A stretch of DNA of 64,000 nucleotides from Paenibacillus piri (GTDB lineage Bacteria; Bacillota; Bacilli; Paenibacillales; NBRC-103111): the NCBI RefSeq assembly GCF_004354045.1, contig NZ_SMRT01000005.1:260559-324558 (forward strand). The letters are read 5' to 3'. The position numbers were made by a program, and so were the translations under genes. Positions 10,420-19,995 of this stretch are shown here, piece by piece. Position 1 is the first letter of the stretch; each line of letters opens with the position of its first letter. The notes below the pieces were generated by a model that was given only the letters and a program-made list of their open reading frames with translations, was not told the origin of the DNA and made no database searches.

Positions 10420-11124
10420 ATGGAGATGTGGACTCTTTTTTTACGTACCGTGTTGATTTACATTGTTGTTTTTTTGACGATGCGCATCATGGGAAAACGG
10501 GAAATCGGCAAGCTGTCCGTATTCGATCTGGTTATCTCCATCATGATTGCGGAGATCGCCGTTTTTGTGCTGGAAGATTTGCAAAAACCGCTGCTTGACG
10601 GCATCTTGCCTATGGTGACCTTAGTCGGGATTCAAATACTGATTGCTTTTATTTCGCTGAAAAGCGAAAAGCTCCGCCGTATTTTCGAAGGCGAGCCGAC
10701 CTATATTGTCAAAAACGGGAAGCTGGATCGGGAAGAGATGAAAAACCACCGCTACAATCTTGACGATCTGCTGCTGCAGCTGCGGCAGAGCAAAGTGATG
10801 GATGTCGCCGACGTTGAATTCGCGATTTTGGAGCCTTCCGGCAAACTCACGGTGATAGAGAAAGAGACAAAGGACAAAGAATCTATCCCGGATCAACCGA
10901 ACGCAGCTTCCGATGAGCCGCAGAAGTCATCGATCCGCTATGAAGGGCTTCCTGTAGCGCTCATTATGGACGGAAAGGTTCAGGAAGAAAGCTTGCGCAA
11001 GCTGGATAAGACTCGTTTTTGGTTGAAAAACGAGCTCCAGGCCAAAGGCATTAAAGATTTTAAGGACGTATTTTATTGCTCTTACGATCACCGCGGCAAA
11101 TGGTTTATTGACCTTAAAAGGTAG
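10420..11124 (+). CDS. DUF421 (YetF-type) membrane protein, YrbG-like
   Basis: 234 aa. Three N-terminal membrane segments (LFLRTVLIYIVVFLTMRIMG, DLVISIMIAEIAVFVLE, MVTLVGIQILIAFI) contain the family motif RIMGKREIGKLSVFDLV. Cytosolic DUF421 segments follow: PTYIVKNGKLDREEMK and RYNLDDLLLQLRQSKVMDVA, then a charged insert and a C-terminal half ending in KDVFYCSYDHRGKWFID. ATG 10420 is chosen for the AGGAGGGA 5-10 nt upstream. Biochemical role unknown; related proteins occur in spores. The 342-bp gap before it holds nothing I can assign. Confidence 0.85.
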   Translation: MEMWTLFLRTVLIYIVVFLTMRIMGKREIGKLSVFDLVISIMIAEIAVFVLEDLQKPLLDGILPMVTLVGIQILIAFISLKSEKLRRIFEGEPTYIVKNGKLDREEMKNHRYNLDDLLLQLRQSKVMDVADVEFAILEPSGKLTVIEKETKDKESIPDQPNAASDEPQKSSIRYEGLPVALIMDGKVQEESLRKLDKTRFWLKNELQAKGIKDFKDVFYCSYDHRGKWFIDLKR

Positions 11125-11125
11125 C

Positions 11126-12691
11126 TCATTTGACGATTTTTCGTCCTATCCAAATAACCCGAAGAAGGTCGTTGCGGTCAACGAGCCCCATCAGCATCGA
11201 CATCAATAAGTAAACCACAAGCCCCAAGGCGCAGGAGCTGACAAAGCGGATCAATTGTTCGGGTATCCAGCCCGTGTACATAACGGCGTAGCTTATTAAC
11301 CCAGCTATGCCCATGGCCAGCGCAACCTTGGCAAAGTCCAGCATGTGCATGCGGAATTGAAGCAGTTTTACGACGCTGCGCCAATGCAGCAGTGTGACGA
11401 GCACAATGTTCAGATTTATGGCGATTATGGCTCCCAGGATGCCGAATTGCGGCTTGCTGGCGAGCAAATAGATGAGGGTTAGCTTGACGGCTGAGCCGAT
11501 GAAGGTATTGATCAATGCGCTGCCCGGCCGCTCCAAAGCCTGCAGCGTCGCTTGCAGCGGAGCTTGAAAATAGATGAACAGCGCGACCGGCGCCATCATC
11601 TTCAGCATTGATGCGATCTGGCTTTGCCCGTATAAATAATGGCACAGCGGCTCGGCAAGCACGAGCATGATCATGGCGAACGGGGCGCCCGTCACCAGGG
11701 CAAGCTTTAACGATTGGTGGAGCCGCATATGAATCGTCTTCATATCGCCTCGCGCCGCAGCGTCCGATAAAGAAGGCACCAAGGATACAGACAAGGAGTA
11801 GGTCAGCGCGCTCGGCAGCAGCAATATCGGCATAATCATGCCCTGCAGAGCCCCGTATTGCGCCGTAGCCAGAGCGGTCGCGACCCCAGCCGCAGCCAAG
11901 CTCTGGATAATGAGAATCGATTCGAGAAAGTACGATAAAGAGCCGACCAGCTTGCTGCCGGTAATAGGTGCGGCCAGCTGCAGCAATTGTTTAAATTGTG
12001 CGCGGCGGCCCCAATTGGCTTTCGAACCGATATGAGCTTTCGGAGGACGCGGCGATTCCTTGCGGTCGCGGCGATAGTGGGCATACAGAACAAGCAGGGC
12101 GCCCAATTCTCCGATCATGACTCCGGTCATGGCTCCTGCAGCGGCATATTCGACTCCGTAGGGCAGCATAAGGTAGGAGAATGTCAGGACGGCTACAATT
12201 CGCACCAGCGTTTCCGTCACCTGTGACAGCGCGGTTGGAATCATATTATGCTTGCCTTGGAAGTAGCCTCGGATAACGGAGCCGACACCGGCGAAAAGAA
12301 TGATCGGGGTCATGCAGACGAAGGTGAAAAAAACTCTTGAGTCCGTGAGCAGATGAGTGCTGATCCAACGGGAAGCGAGCAGGCTGATCATAGTAAACAG
12401 CAAGCTGAGCATGAAAGCGAATGACAGAGCCAACCGGAAGATGCGCCGCGCTCTCGCTTCGTTGCCTTCGGCATCCGCCGCGGCCACCAGCTTGGCCACC
12501 GCTATGGGAATACCTCCCGTAATCAGTGTCAATATGACGATCATGAACGGATACCCCATTTGATAGAGACCGACTCCTTCGGGTCCGATGATGCGGGGCA
12601 GCGCCATACGGGGAATAAAGCCAAGGATGCGGTTGATGACTCCGGCTGCGAGCAAAATGAGCGTTCCTTTGATGAACGACTGTTTCGTCAA
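11126..12691 (-). CDS. spoVB: SpoVB/MurJ-family polysaccharide flippase
   Basis: 521 aa, about the length of B. subtilis SpoVB (518 aa), with around 14 membrane segments. The N-terminus TKQSFIKGTLILLAAGVINR, then GFIPRMALPRIIGPEGVG, fits the SpoVB branch of the MVF/PST superfamily, needed for spore cortex synthesis, presumably by flipping lipid-linked precursors. The start is TTG 12691, 9 nt after a perfect GGAGG; the frame is open further upstream but runs through two palindromes and is not conserved in character. Synteny (yrbG-spoVB-comN) matches B. subtilis. Confidence 0.87.
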   Translation of the reverse strand: MTKQSFIKGTLILLAAGVINRILGFIPRMALPRIIGPEGVGLYQMGYPFMIVILTLITGGIPIAVAKLVAAADAEGNEARARRIFRLALSFAFMLSLLFTMISLLASRWISTHLLTDSRVFFTFVCMTPIILFAGVGSVIRGYFQGKHNMIPTALSQVTETLVRIVAVLTFSYLMLPYGVEYAAAGAMTGVMIGELGALLVLYAHYRRDRKESPRPPKAHIGSKANWGRRAQFKQLLQLAAPITGSKLVGSLSYFLESILIIQSLAAAGVATALATAQYGALQGMIMPILLLPSALTYSLSVSLVPSLSDAAARGDMKTIHMRLHQSLKLALVTGAPFAMIMLVLAEPLCHYLYGQSQIASMLKMMAPVALFIYFQAPLQATLQALERPGSALINTFIGSAVKLTLIYLLASKPQFGILGAIIAINLNIVLVTLLHWRSVVKLLQFRMHMLDFAKVALAMGIAGLISYAVMYTGWIPEQLIRFVSSCALGLVVYLLMSMLMGLVDRNDLLRVIWIGRKIVK

Positions 12692-12708
12692 GGCTTTTTT
12701 CCTCCTTA

Positions 12709-12785
12709 AAGCTTTCCTGTAAGGAAAGCTTGCATCGAAAGCATAAGCTAAGCTTTCCTGCAAGGAAAGCTTGCATCGAAAGCAT
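12709..12785 (-). repeat. Two tandem 36-bp palindromic units in the spoVB leader
   Basis: Unit 1 (12709-12744) and unit 2 (12750-12785) each hold AAGCTTTCCT-G(T/C)A-AGGAAAGCTT, a near-perfect palindrome, followed by GCATCGAAAGCAT. They differ at a single position and start 41 bp apart. Unit 1 abuts the GGAGG of the SpoVB-like gene. They could be tandem operators or RNA hairpins at the ribosome site. Confidence 0.85.
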
Positions 12786-13005
12786 ATTGCATTGAGAGCA
12801 TAGGCTTGGCTTATTCTTATGAATATGCGGAACCTGTCCCGATCCATGCACAATTTTTATGCATGACCCGTACGCCGGAGGAAGGATATTGTACAGGCAG
12901 CAGCGAAACAATATATGTTTGCCATTTAAATAAGTAAAGCAAGTGCGGGTTCAACGCTTACGAAGCAAGTTTTTGCGCCGCAAAAACGCTCAGGAGGAAG
13001 AGCAG

Positions 13006-13551
13006 ATGGACTACGACAATCGCAAGAAGGACGCGACAGAAGACGCTGAACAAAGCCGCGCCCCGGCTTCCGCGGAACATACCGATAATGATGCTGCTAA
13101 GCATGAACACGGCCCGGAGTTCGCGGAGCGTGCGGATGTAGACGAAGATGAAGCGGTATCCGGTCATTATATAGAACAATCGGCGGCCGCTTTGGACGCC
13201 CCGGCGTACGATGCGCATACCGAGGCGGTGCCGCCCGGAGCGGAGGAGCCGGCATCAAGCCGGGACCGCCCCGAGGATGAGGAAGAAGCCGAAGCGGCGA
13301 CGGAAAAGCTGACGGAAGCGGAACTTAACGTGGTCATTGAATCGATCTGCAACAGCAAGGCCGAGGAGTTTCATCTGCTGGGCTACGAGCATGTAACCGG
13401 CAAAGAAGTGTGGGAATGCGTTAACGACAAGTACAGGAAGACGGGGGTTCCCCTGCTGCATCAGGTGGTTAATGATATTTTATCGCTTAAAGCGACGCGG
13501 TTTATGCACTGGATGACAATGAGCATGTACAAGGAGAACCCTTTCCAATAA
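13006..13551 (+). CDS. comN: ComN-like post-transcriptional regulator
   Basis: 181 aa. A long acidic low-complexity N-terminal half (Asp/Glu/Ala-rich) precedes the ComN domain (TEAELNVVIESICNSKAEEF, YEHVTGKEVWECV, LHQVVNDILSLKATRFMHWM). B. subtilis ComN acts on comE mRNA and localises to the division site and poles. The acidic extension is much longer than in B. subtilis. ATG 13006 has AGGAGGA 8 nt upstream, so I reject the GTG at 12943. It lies between spoVB and secD as in B. subtilis. Confidence 0.83.
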   Translation: MDYDNRKKDATEDAEQSRAPASAEHTDNDAAKHEHGPEFAERADVDEDEAVSGHYIEQSAAALDAPAYDAHTEAVPPGAEEPASSRDRPEDEEEAEAATEKLTEAELNVVIESICNSKAEEFHLLGYEHVTGKEVWECVNDKYRKTGVPLLHQVVNDILSLKATRFMHWMTMSMYKENPFQ

Positions 13552-13572
13552 TAACGGAAGGGTTATTTTTTT
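13537..13572 (+). terminator. Intrinsic terminator overlapping the end of comN
   Basis: AACCCTTTCC / GGAAGGGTT stem followed by ATTTTTTT; the 5' arm lies inside the last codons. Confidence 0.75.
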
Positions 13573-13629
13573 GCGCTTCGCTTTCTAAATATCGCGGACT
13601 GGGGAAAGCTAACAACATAAATCGTCAAA

Positions 13630-13658
13630 TTGACTCGATTTTCGCAGGTGGGTATAAT
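13630..13658 (+). promoter_or_regulatory. Sigma-A promoter of secDF
   Basis: TTGACT (13630-13635), 17-bp spacer, TATAAT (13653-13658); AAGGAG and the secD ATG follow. Confidence 0.85.
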
Positions 13659-13687
13659 AGGAATATTGAGTATGGAAGGAGATCGTT

Positions 13688-14920
13688 ATGGACGTCAAAA
13701 GAATCATCGCTTTTTTAGCCATCGTTGTAATTATTTTTACATCGGTCGCGCTTACAAGTCCGCAGCTTTTAGGTAAAATCAAGCTCGGGCTGGATCTCAA
13801 AGGTGGCTTTGAAATACTGTATGTGGCAGAGCCCATCGAGGCGGGAAAGCCCGTAACGAGAGATTCGCTTACGCAAACCGCGGCAAGTCTGGAGAAACGT
13901 GCGGACGATCTCGGTATTGCGGAACCGGAAATTACAACCGAGGGCAGCGACCGTATCCGCGTCAAGTTGGCGGGTGTATCCAATGAAGAAGAAGTCCGCA
14001 AAATTATGAAAGAACCTGCAGAGCTGACATTCCGGGGGCCGGACGGTACGAAAGAAATGCTTGGCAGCGACTTTGTGGAGGGAGCGGCTAAGGTCGAATT
14101 TGACCAGACCAATCGTCCCAACATCGCGATCCAGGTAAAAGACAAAGAAAAGTTTAGAAAGGTGACCGAGAAGCTGATCGGCCAACCTCTTGCCATTTAT
14201 TTGAATGAAACAAAGCTGTCCGATCCGGTTGTCCAACAAGTGCTGGGGGATGGCAGAGCGACGATTTCCGGTAACTATACATACGATGAAGCCAAGAAAT
14301 TGGCGGATACGATTAATTTGGGCGCGCTTCCGCTGAAGCTGACTGAAAAGTATACGCAAAGCGTCGGCGCAACGCTGGGACAGCAGTCCTTGCATCAAAC
14401 GGTTGAAGCCGGAATTATCGGCTCCATCCTGATTCTGATTTTCATGCTGACCATGTACCGCATTCCCGGTGTTGTGGCGGCTATCACGATCATTACTTAT
14501 GCATGGCTGCTTCTGTTTGTGTTCGATCTGCTTAATGCGACCTTGACCTTGCCGGGAATCGCCGCTTTTATTCTCGGGATCGGGATCGCGGTGGATGCGA
14601 ACATCATCACGTACGAACGTATTAAAGAAGAAATCCGCAGCGGCAAAAGCATCTTGTCCTCGCTGCGTGCCGGGTCCAAGCATTCGTTCCGAACCATTAT
14701 GGATGCGAACATCACGAACATTATTGCCAGCGTAGTTCTTTATTACATCGGGAACGGCGCGATACGGGGATTTGCTTTGATCACGATCCTGAGTACGGTT
14801 TTAAGTATTATTACGAACGTGTTCTTTTCCCGCTTATTAATCCATTTGCTGATTCGCGGCAATGTGTTCAAGAAGCCCGGTTACTTTGGTGTGAAGGAGT
14901 CGGAAATCCGTGGATTATAA
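13688..14920 (+). CDS. secD: SecD, protein translocase subunit
   Basis: 410 aa. SecD and SecF form a proton-driven RND-type complex that pulls exported proteins out of the Sec channel. Segments seen: LGLDLKGGFEILY after membrane segment 1, a periplasmic-type P1 region, and the six-segment RND core with GIIGSILILIFMLTMYR and FILGIGIAVDANIITYERIKEE. AAGGAG precedes the ATG. B. subtilis has one fused SecDF; here secD overlaps secF by 11 nt. Confidence 0.95.
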   Translation: MDVKRIIAFLAIVVIIFTSVALTSPQLLGKIKLGLDLKGGFEILYVAEPIEAGKPVTRDSLTQTAASLEKRADDLGIAEPEITTEGSDRIRVKLAGVSNEEEVRKIMKEPAELTFRGPDGTKEMLGSDFVEGAAKVEFDQTNRPNIAIQVKDKEKFRKVTEKLIGQPLAIYLNETKLSDPVVQQVLGDGRATISGNYTYDEAKKLADTINLGALPLKLTEKYTQSVGATLGQQSLHQTVEAGIIGSILILIFMLTMYRIPGVVAAITIITYAWLLLFVFDLLNATLTLPGIAAFILGIGIAVDANIITYERIKEEIRSGKSILSSLRAGSKHSFRTIMDANITNIIASVVLYYIGNGAIRGFALITILSTVLSIITNVFFSRLLIHLLIRGNVFKKPGYFGVKESEIRGL

Positions 14921-15806
14921 AATCGATTTTATAAAGAATCGCAAAAAGTTTTATATTTTCTCTCTAGCCGTCACCGTGCTGGGATTGATAATGCTGGTCG
15001 TCAGCGGGTTGAATTACGGCGTAGATTTCCGTGCCGGAACGTCCATGGATATCAACGTGGGACAAGCGATAGATCGCGCCAAGGCGGACCAAGTGTTCAA
15101 GGATGCCGGAGTCGAGCCGTCGGTAGTGACGATCGGGGGGAATTCAGACCGGATTTCCGCTCGCTTCGATAATATTTTGCCGGATGCAACGACGAAAAAG
15201 GTGAAGGATACGTTTGTCGCCGCGTTCGGAGACAAAGTGTCCCAGGAGATCAACACCGTATCGCCGGATATGGCCGTTGAATTGAGAAACAAAGCGCTGA
15301 TCGCGATCGCCATCGCGAGTGTGGCCATTTGCATTTATGTGACGATCCGGTTTGAATGGCGGTTTGCGATTGCTTCGATTATCGCGATTTTGCACGATGC
15401 TTTTGTGGTTATCTCATTTTTTGCGATATTCCGTCTTGAGGTGAATTTGCCGTTTATGGCAGCCGTGCTGACGACAATCGGTTATTCGATCAACGATAAA
15501 ATCGTTATTTTTGACCGGGTGCGGGAAAATCTCCGTTTTACCAAGCTGAAAACGTCCGACGATTTATCGCATTTGTTGAATGACAGTATTTGGCAGACAA
15601 TGTCCCGGAATATTAATACGGTATTGACGGTTCTGGTCGCAGCAGTCTGTTTGCTTATTTTCGGCAGCGAGTCCATCAAACTGTTCGCCCTGGCCAAAAT
15701 TATCGGTCTTTCGAGCGGGGCTTATTCTTCAATCTGTATTGCGGGACCTTTATACTACTATTTCAAAAATAAAGCTATCGGTTCTAAAAAGAAGGTTCCA
15801 GCGTAA
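14910..15806 (+). CDS. secF: SecF, protein translocase subunit
   Basis: 298 aa, starting with GTG inside the secD end (MDYKIDFIKNRKKFY). Landmarks: GLNYGVDFRAGTSMDI, SPDMAVELRNKALIAIAIAS, TIGYSINDKIVIFDRVREN, and LLIFGSESIKLFALAKIIGL. Six membrane segments. The 11-nt overlap with secD points to coupled translation and equal stoichiometry. Confidence 0.95.
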   Translation: MDYKIDFIKNRKKFYIFSLAVTVLGLIMLVVSGLNYGVDFRAGTSMDINVGQAIDRAKADQVFKDAGVEPSVVTIGGNSDRISARFDNILPDATTKKVKDTFVAAFGDKVSQEINTVSPDMAVELRNKALIAIAIASVAICIYVTIRFEWRFAIASIIAILHDAFVVISFFAIFRLEVNLPFMAAVLTTIGYSINDKIVIFDRVRENLRFTKLKTSDDLSHLLNDSIWQTMSRNINTVLTVLVAAVCLLIFGSESIKLFALAKIIGLSSGAYSSICIAGPLYYYFKNKAIGSKKKVPA

Positions 15807-15821
15807 AACAACAATATAACG

Positions 15822-15855
15822 GCCGCGCGAAATGGTGAGTTTCGGCGGCTTTTCT
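15822..15855 (+). terminator. Probable terminator after secF
   Basis: GCCG-CGCGAAA / TTTCG-GCGGC imperfect stem followed by TTTTCT. Confidence 0.55.
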
Positions 15856-15926
15856 CTAGAAAACCTTCATTGCGAATAATAATACGCACAACGATAAAAC
15901 CATTTATTGCTTGGAGGAGTGACCTC

Positions 15927-16865
15927 ATGACAGACGAACGTTTCAACAAGGCGGGGCTTGGCGTCTGGGTTGGTGTTGTTTGCAACATTGCTTTGGCGGT
16001 CATGGAGGGGCTTGTCGGTTTTTTATCCGGAAGTAAAGTGCTTGTTGCCGACGCATTGCATTCGGCCGCGAATGCAGCCGGCTTGTCAGCCTCTTGGATC
16101 AGAGGACGCGCCGCCAAGCATCCATTGCCCGATGGGCATAGCAGAACAAAAGCGATTGCTGCTATTACTGTTTCTATATTATTGCTTCTGCTTGGTTTGG
16201 AATGCGGAATGTATAATTTGAAAGCGATCTATGCCGGAATCGACGCGCCGCCTGCAGCTTTCGCATTTGTCGCCGTTATCATTTCAATTATTGTCAAAGA
16301 AATGATATTCTGGAGTAAGTACCGATTAGGCGGGTTCTCCAGGCAGGCGCTGTTTTCAAATCCGCAGGAACGCAGATTCGATGCTTGCTGTTCGATTGCC
16401 GTGCTGGTGGGTGTCGGCGGCGCATGGGCAGGTCATTACCTGGGAAATATTTATTTATATTACTTGGATCCGTTAGCAGGGCTGTTTATTGCAGCAGTTC
16501 TTATTCGAATGGGCTACGTGCTGTTGAGAGACGTGCTCCCGCATGCGGCCGATACCGCGCTTCGGGATGAGGACGCCGCCGAGCTGCTTCGGACGGTGCA
16601 AACGGTCAAAGGCGTTATTGCCGTCGACGAATTAAAAGCCCGCGAGCATGGCCATTATGTCATCATCGATGTGAAAATAAGCGTGAACCCGCGGATCAGC
16701 GTGCTGGAAGGGCATGACGTTGCCAGATATGTAAAACAAATTTTGATGAAACGGTTTACGCATGTTTCGGACGTGTTCATTCAAGTTCATCCGTACGATC
16801 CAGGCTATCCTTATAAAAATAATGTCGATCCCGAACATGACGATCACCCGTCGTTATTGCATTGA
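15927..16865 (+). CDS. Cation diffusion facilitator family transporter
   Basis: 312 aa. N-terminal six-segment membrane domain with the metal-site helix LVADALHSAANAAGL (usually ADSLHSLSD in the family), the loop KHPLPDGHSRTKAIAA, and a second helix with YLDPLAGLFIAAVL. The C-terminal cytosolic domain (VKGVIAVDELKAREHGHYVIIDVKI) is the ferredoxin-like CDF domain. It ends in a His/Asp-rich tail (DPEHDDHPSLLH) that could bind metal. Likely exports Zn, Mn or Fe; the metal cannot be told. ATG 15927 follows GGAGG. Confidence 0.88.
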   Translation: MTDERFNKAGLGVWVGVVCNIALAVMEGLVGFLSGSKVLVADALHSAANAAGLSASWIRGRAAKHPLPDGHSRTKAIAAITVSILLLLLGLECGMYNLKAIYAGIDAPPAAFAFVAVIISIIVKEMIFWSKYRLGGFSRQALFSNPQERRFDACCSIAVLVGVGGAWAGHYLGNIYLYYLDPLAGLFIAAVLIRMGYVLLRDVLPHAADTALRDEDAAELLRTVQTVKGVIAVDELKAREHGHYVIIDVKISVNPRISVLEGHDVARYVKQILMKRFTHVSDVFIQVHPYDPGYPYKNNVDPEHDDHPSLLH

Positions 16866-17011
16866 ACTGCATTCCGCAGCAAACCGGGTTGCCGGGCGGA
16901 CGCTGATGTAGGGAAAGGGCAGAACTTACGAGGCCATTGTTGGGAAAAAACGGTGCTTCATGCTTATGATGCAAACTTTTCCGTAGAGAAAAGTTGTTAG
17001 GAGGTAACAGC

Positions 17012-19459
17012 ATGCTTCATGCAAGAGCAAGATGGAACACCAACGAAGCGGATGACGAGCAGGTCGAGCGGTTGGCGAAAGCGCTTGAGATCGAACCGCT
17101 GATTGCCCGGCTGCTGATTGTCCGGGGAATGGCGGACATAGAGCATGCCTCGGTCTTTTTACATGGAGGAACGGATCTTACCCACGATCCGTTCCTTTTA
17201 GATGGAATGGACAAAGCGGCCAGCCGTATCCGGCGGGCTTTGGAGCGCGGCGAGAAGATTCGCATATACGGCGATTACGATGCGGACGGAGTAAGCAGCA
17301 CCACATTGATGGTGCATCTGCTTCGACAATTGAATGCCGTATTCGACTATTACATACCCCATCGGGTGCATGAAGGCTACGGCTTGAATAAAAATGCCAT
17401 CATGGCGGCCCATGAGCAAGAAATCGGCCTGATCATAACCGTCGATACAGGCATCAGCGCTGTTGAAGAAATCGCGTTTGCGGCCGAGCTCGGAATGGAT
17501 GTGATCGTAACCGACCATCACGAGCCTCCGGAGTTTTTGCCGGAAGCCGCTTACGTGCTAATCAATCCGAAGAAGCCCGGCTGTCCGTATCCGTTTAAGC
17601 AGCTGGCCGGTGTCGGCGTTGCGCTAAAGCTTGCGCAGGCGCTGCTCGGTCGTTGGCCGGAGGAACTGCTGGAGTTTGCGGCAATCGGTACGATTGCCGA
17701 CTTGATGCCGCTGCAGGACGAGAACCGGATTATCGTCAAACAAGGCGTTAAGCGGATGCAGTCTACGGCGAACCGGGGCATCCGCGCTCTGCTTCAGGTA
17801 GCGGGCATTCAGCCGAAAGATGTGAATGCGACCCATATCGGCTTTGCGCTGGCGCCCCGGATCAATGCGAGCGGAAGACTGAACAATGCGGATGACGCCG
17901 TCCGGCTGTTGATTGCGGAGCAGGAGATGGAAGCGGAGCAGCTGGCATTCGAGCTGGATCAGTTGAACAAGGAGAGGCAGCGCCTGGTTGATGAAATGGC
18001 GAAGCAGGCCGTAGCGATGATGGAGCAAAAATCGGCTGCCGGTTTGTCGAACAACGTGATCGTGCTCGCTCACGAAGATTGGAATGTGGGCGTAATTGGC
18101 ATTGTCGCCTCCAAAATGGTCGATAAATATTACCGTCCGGCTATTATCTTTGGCATCGACAAACAATCGGGCATGGCCAAAGGCTCCGCCCGTTCCATTG
18201 CCGGGTTTGATGTATATCGGGCTTTGACGCACTGCCACGATCTGATGGAGCATTTCGGCGGTCACCAGGCTGCGGCAGGTATGACCTTGAGCAGCGAGCA
18301 TTTGCCCGAGCTGGAGCGCCGGTTGAATGGAATGGCGGAGGAATGGCTCACACCCGACGATTTCATGCCGCTGCTTCATGCCGACATAGCATGCTCGCTT
18401 GACGATATCGGGATTAAGACGATCCAGCAGCTGGAGCAGCTGGGGCCGTTCGGTATGGGAAATCCGGTGCCGAAATTCGTCGTCTCGAACGTATGCTGTC
18501 AAGAGCTGCGCACGATCGGAAAGGAACAGCAGCATATTAAACTGACGCTGCAGCAGAGCAGGGCGGAGTCGGCATCCGCATTGGATGCGGTAGGCTTCAA
18601 CAAAAGCTCCGTCATGCCGTGGATTTCGTCAACGGCGTCTCTTGATATCATCGGCGAGCTATCGATAAACGAATGGAACGGAATTCGCAAGCCGCAAATG
18701 ATGATTCAGGACTTGCGGGTACCGCATATCCAGCTGTTCGACTGGCGCGGCGCATCGAGACTCGAGATTCGGCTGCGGGAGCTGTCCGAGCGGCTGGCAT
18801 CCGATCATGCCGGTGCCGATAAAAAGCAAGCGGCGCTGATCACGTTCCAGTCTGCAAATAAAGAGCTTGTGCTGAAATGGGGAGACAGCTTCCCCGTATG
18901 GGGCTATGATTCTAACGCCGGCGGCCGCTGCCTGGCGCTTAACGAGCTGGCGCGCAATCAGCCGCTTGAAGCGTCCCCCGATCTGGTGCTGTACGACCTT
19001 CCCGCCAATTTGTCGGTACTGTCCGATACCGTGGGAAGGGCCGACTGCGCTCAACGGTTTTATGCTGTATTTGAGAGCGGAGCTTCTGCTCACGGAACGC
19101 TGCCTACGAGAGATATGTTCAAAACCGTATATGCCTCCGTTCATCAGCAGAACAACCGGTGTTTGCCTGATGCCGCTTTTATTCAGGTATTGTCCAAGCG
19201 CTCAGGCTTTTCCGAATCGCTGATCACATTTATGCTGGATGTGTTTATGGAGCTCGGACTCATTCGGCATACGGAAGCCGGCTATATGCCGGCGGAGACG
19301 ACGGGGAAAAAGGAACTGAGCCTGTCCATAAAATATCAGCAGCGCCAAAAATGGATGGAAGCCGAGCAAACACTGCTTTATTCCAGCGCGCTGCAGCTGC
19401 AGGAGTGGTTTTTGGAACAACGAGGTCTCACTAAACCGTTATTGGAGGATATCATATGA
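17012..19459 (+). CDS. recJ: RecJ, single-stranded-DNA 5'-3' exonuclease
   Basis: 815 aa. DHH-family nuclease for recombination and mismatch repair. Motif I GDYDADG (around 87-93), motif III VTDHHEPPE (DHH near 168-170), and DHHA1 landmarks NVGVIGIVASKMVDKYYRP and FGGHQAAAGMT. Then an OB fold and a C-terminal Firmicute extension of about 240 residues, which in B. subtilis-type RecJ contributes partner binding. ATG 17012 has AGGAGGT at good spacing. The stop overlaps the apt start by 4 nt. Confidence 0.95.
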   Translation: MLHARARWNTNEADDEQVERLAKALEIEPLIARLLIVRGMADIEHASVFLHGGTDLTHDPFLLDGMDKAASRIRRALERGEKIRIYGDYDADGVSSTTLMVHLLRQLNAVFDYYIPHRVHEGYGLNKNAIMAAHEQEIGLIITVDTGISAVEEIAFAAELGMDVIVTDHHEPPEFLPEAAYVLINPKKPGCPYPFKQLAGVGVALKLAQALLGRWPEELLEFAAIGTIADLMPLQDENRIIVKQGVKRMQSTANRGIRALLQVAGIQPKDVNATHIGFALAPRINASGRLNNADDAVRLLIAEQEMEAEQLAFELDQLNKERQRLVDEMAKQAVAMMEQKSAAGLSNNVIVLAHEDWNVGVIGIVASKMVDKYYRPAIIFGIDKQSGMAKGSARSIAGFDVYRALTHCHDLMEHFGGHQAAAGMTLSSEHLPELERRLNGMAEEWLTPDDFMPLLHADIACSLDDIGIKTIQQLEQLGPFGMGNPVPKFVVSNVCCQELRTIGKEQQHIKLTLQQSRAESASALDAVGFNKSSVMPWISSTASLDIIGELSINEWNGIRKPQMMIQDLRVPHIQLFDWRGASRLEIRLRELSERLASDHAGADKKQAALITFQSANKELVLKWGDSFPVWGYDSNAGGRCLALNELARNQPLEASPDLVLYDLPANLSVLSDTVGRADCAQRFYAVFESGASAHGTLPTRDMFKTVYASVHQQNNRCLPDAAFIQVLSKRSGFSESLITFMLDVFMELGLIRHTEAGYMPAETTGKKELSLSIKYQQRQKWMEAEQTLLYSSALQLQEWFLEQRGLTKPLLEDII

Positions 19460-19968
19460 ATTTCAAGGAATACATTCGTGTCATCGAAAATTTCCCGCAG
19501 CCGGGCATCAGCTTTAAAGATATTACGACGCTGCTGCAGAACGGTCCGGTTTACAAAGAAGTGATCAACGACCTGGCCCGCAGACTGAAGGATGTGGAGA
19601 TTGACTGTGTCGCAGGTCCCGAAGCCAGAGGCTTCGTAATCGGCGCGCCGCTCGCTGTTGCGCTCGGGGTTGGCTTTGTGCCGATTCGCAAGAGCGGCAA
19701 GCTGCCGGGAGAAACGATCGAGGCGGATTACGCGCTCGAATATGGCAAAGATAAGCTTGCCATGCACAAGGACGCGATCGCTCCGGGACAAAGGGTGCTG
19801 ATCGCCGACGACCTGCTGGCGACGGGGGGAACCATCGCCACGTCCATCAATCTGGTGAAGCAGTTGGGCGGGACGGTTGCCGGCGCGGCTTTTCTGATCG
19901 AGCTGGCCGAATTAAACGGAAGAGAGAAGCTGGGCAATATCGATATTATTTCATTGGTTACCTATTAA
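19456..19968 (+). CDS. apt: Adenine phosphoribosyltransferase
   Basis: 170 aa, standard length. Converts adenine and PRPP to AMP. Seen: FPQPGISFKDITTLLQ, AGPEARGFVIGAPLA, FVPIRKSGKLPGETI and the PRPP-binding loop VLIADDLLATGGT. Translationally coupled to recJ. In B. subtilis apt is followed directly by relA; here 6.4 kb of coat genes intervene. Confidence 0.97.
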   Translation: MNFKEYIRVIENFPQPGISFKDITTLLQNGPVYKEVINDLARRLKDVEIDCVAGPEARGFVIGAPLAVALGVGFVPIRKSGKLPGETIEADYALEYGKDKLAMHKDAIAPGQRVLIADDLLATGGTIATSINLVKQLGGTVAGAAFLIELAELNGREKLGNIDIISLVTY

Positions 19969-19995
19969 AAACCGCAAAGCTCTAAACAATACAAT

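Noticed and set aside
12692..12853. Upstream extension of the SpoVB-like protein
   Set aside because: It would translate the two palindromes; TTG 12691 with GGAGG at 9 nt gives the normal length.
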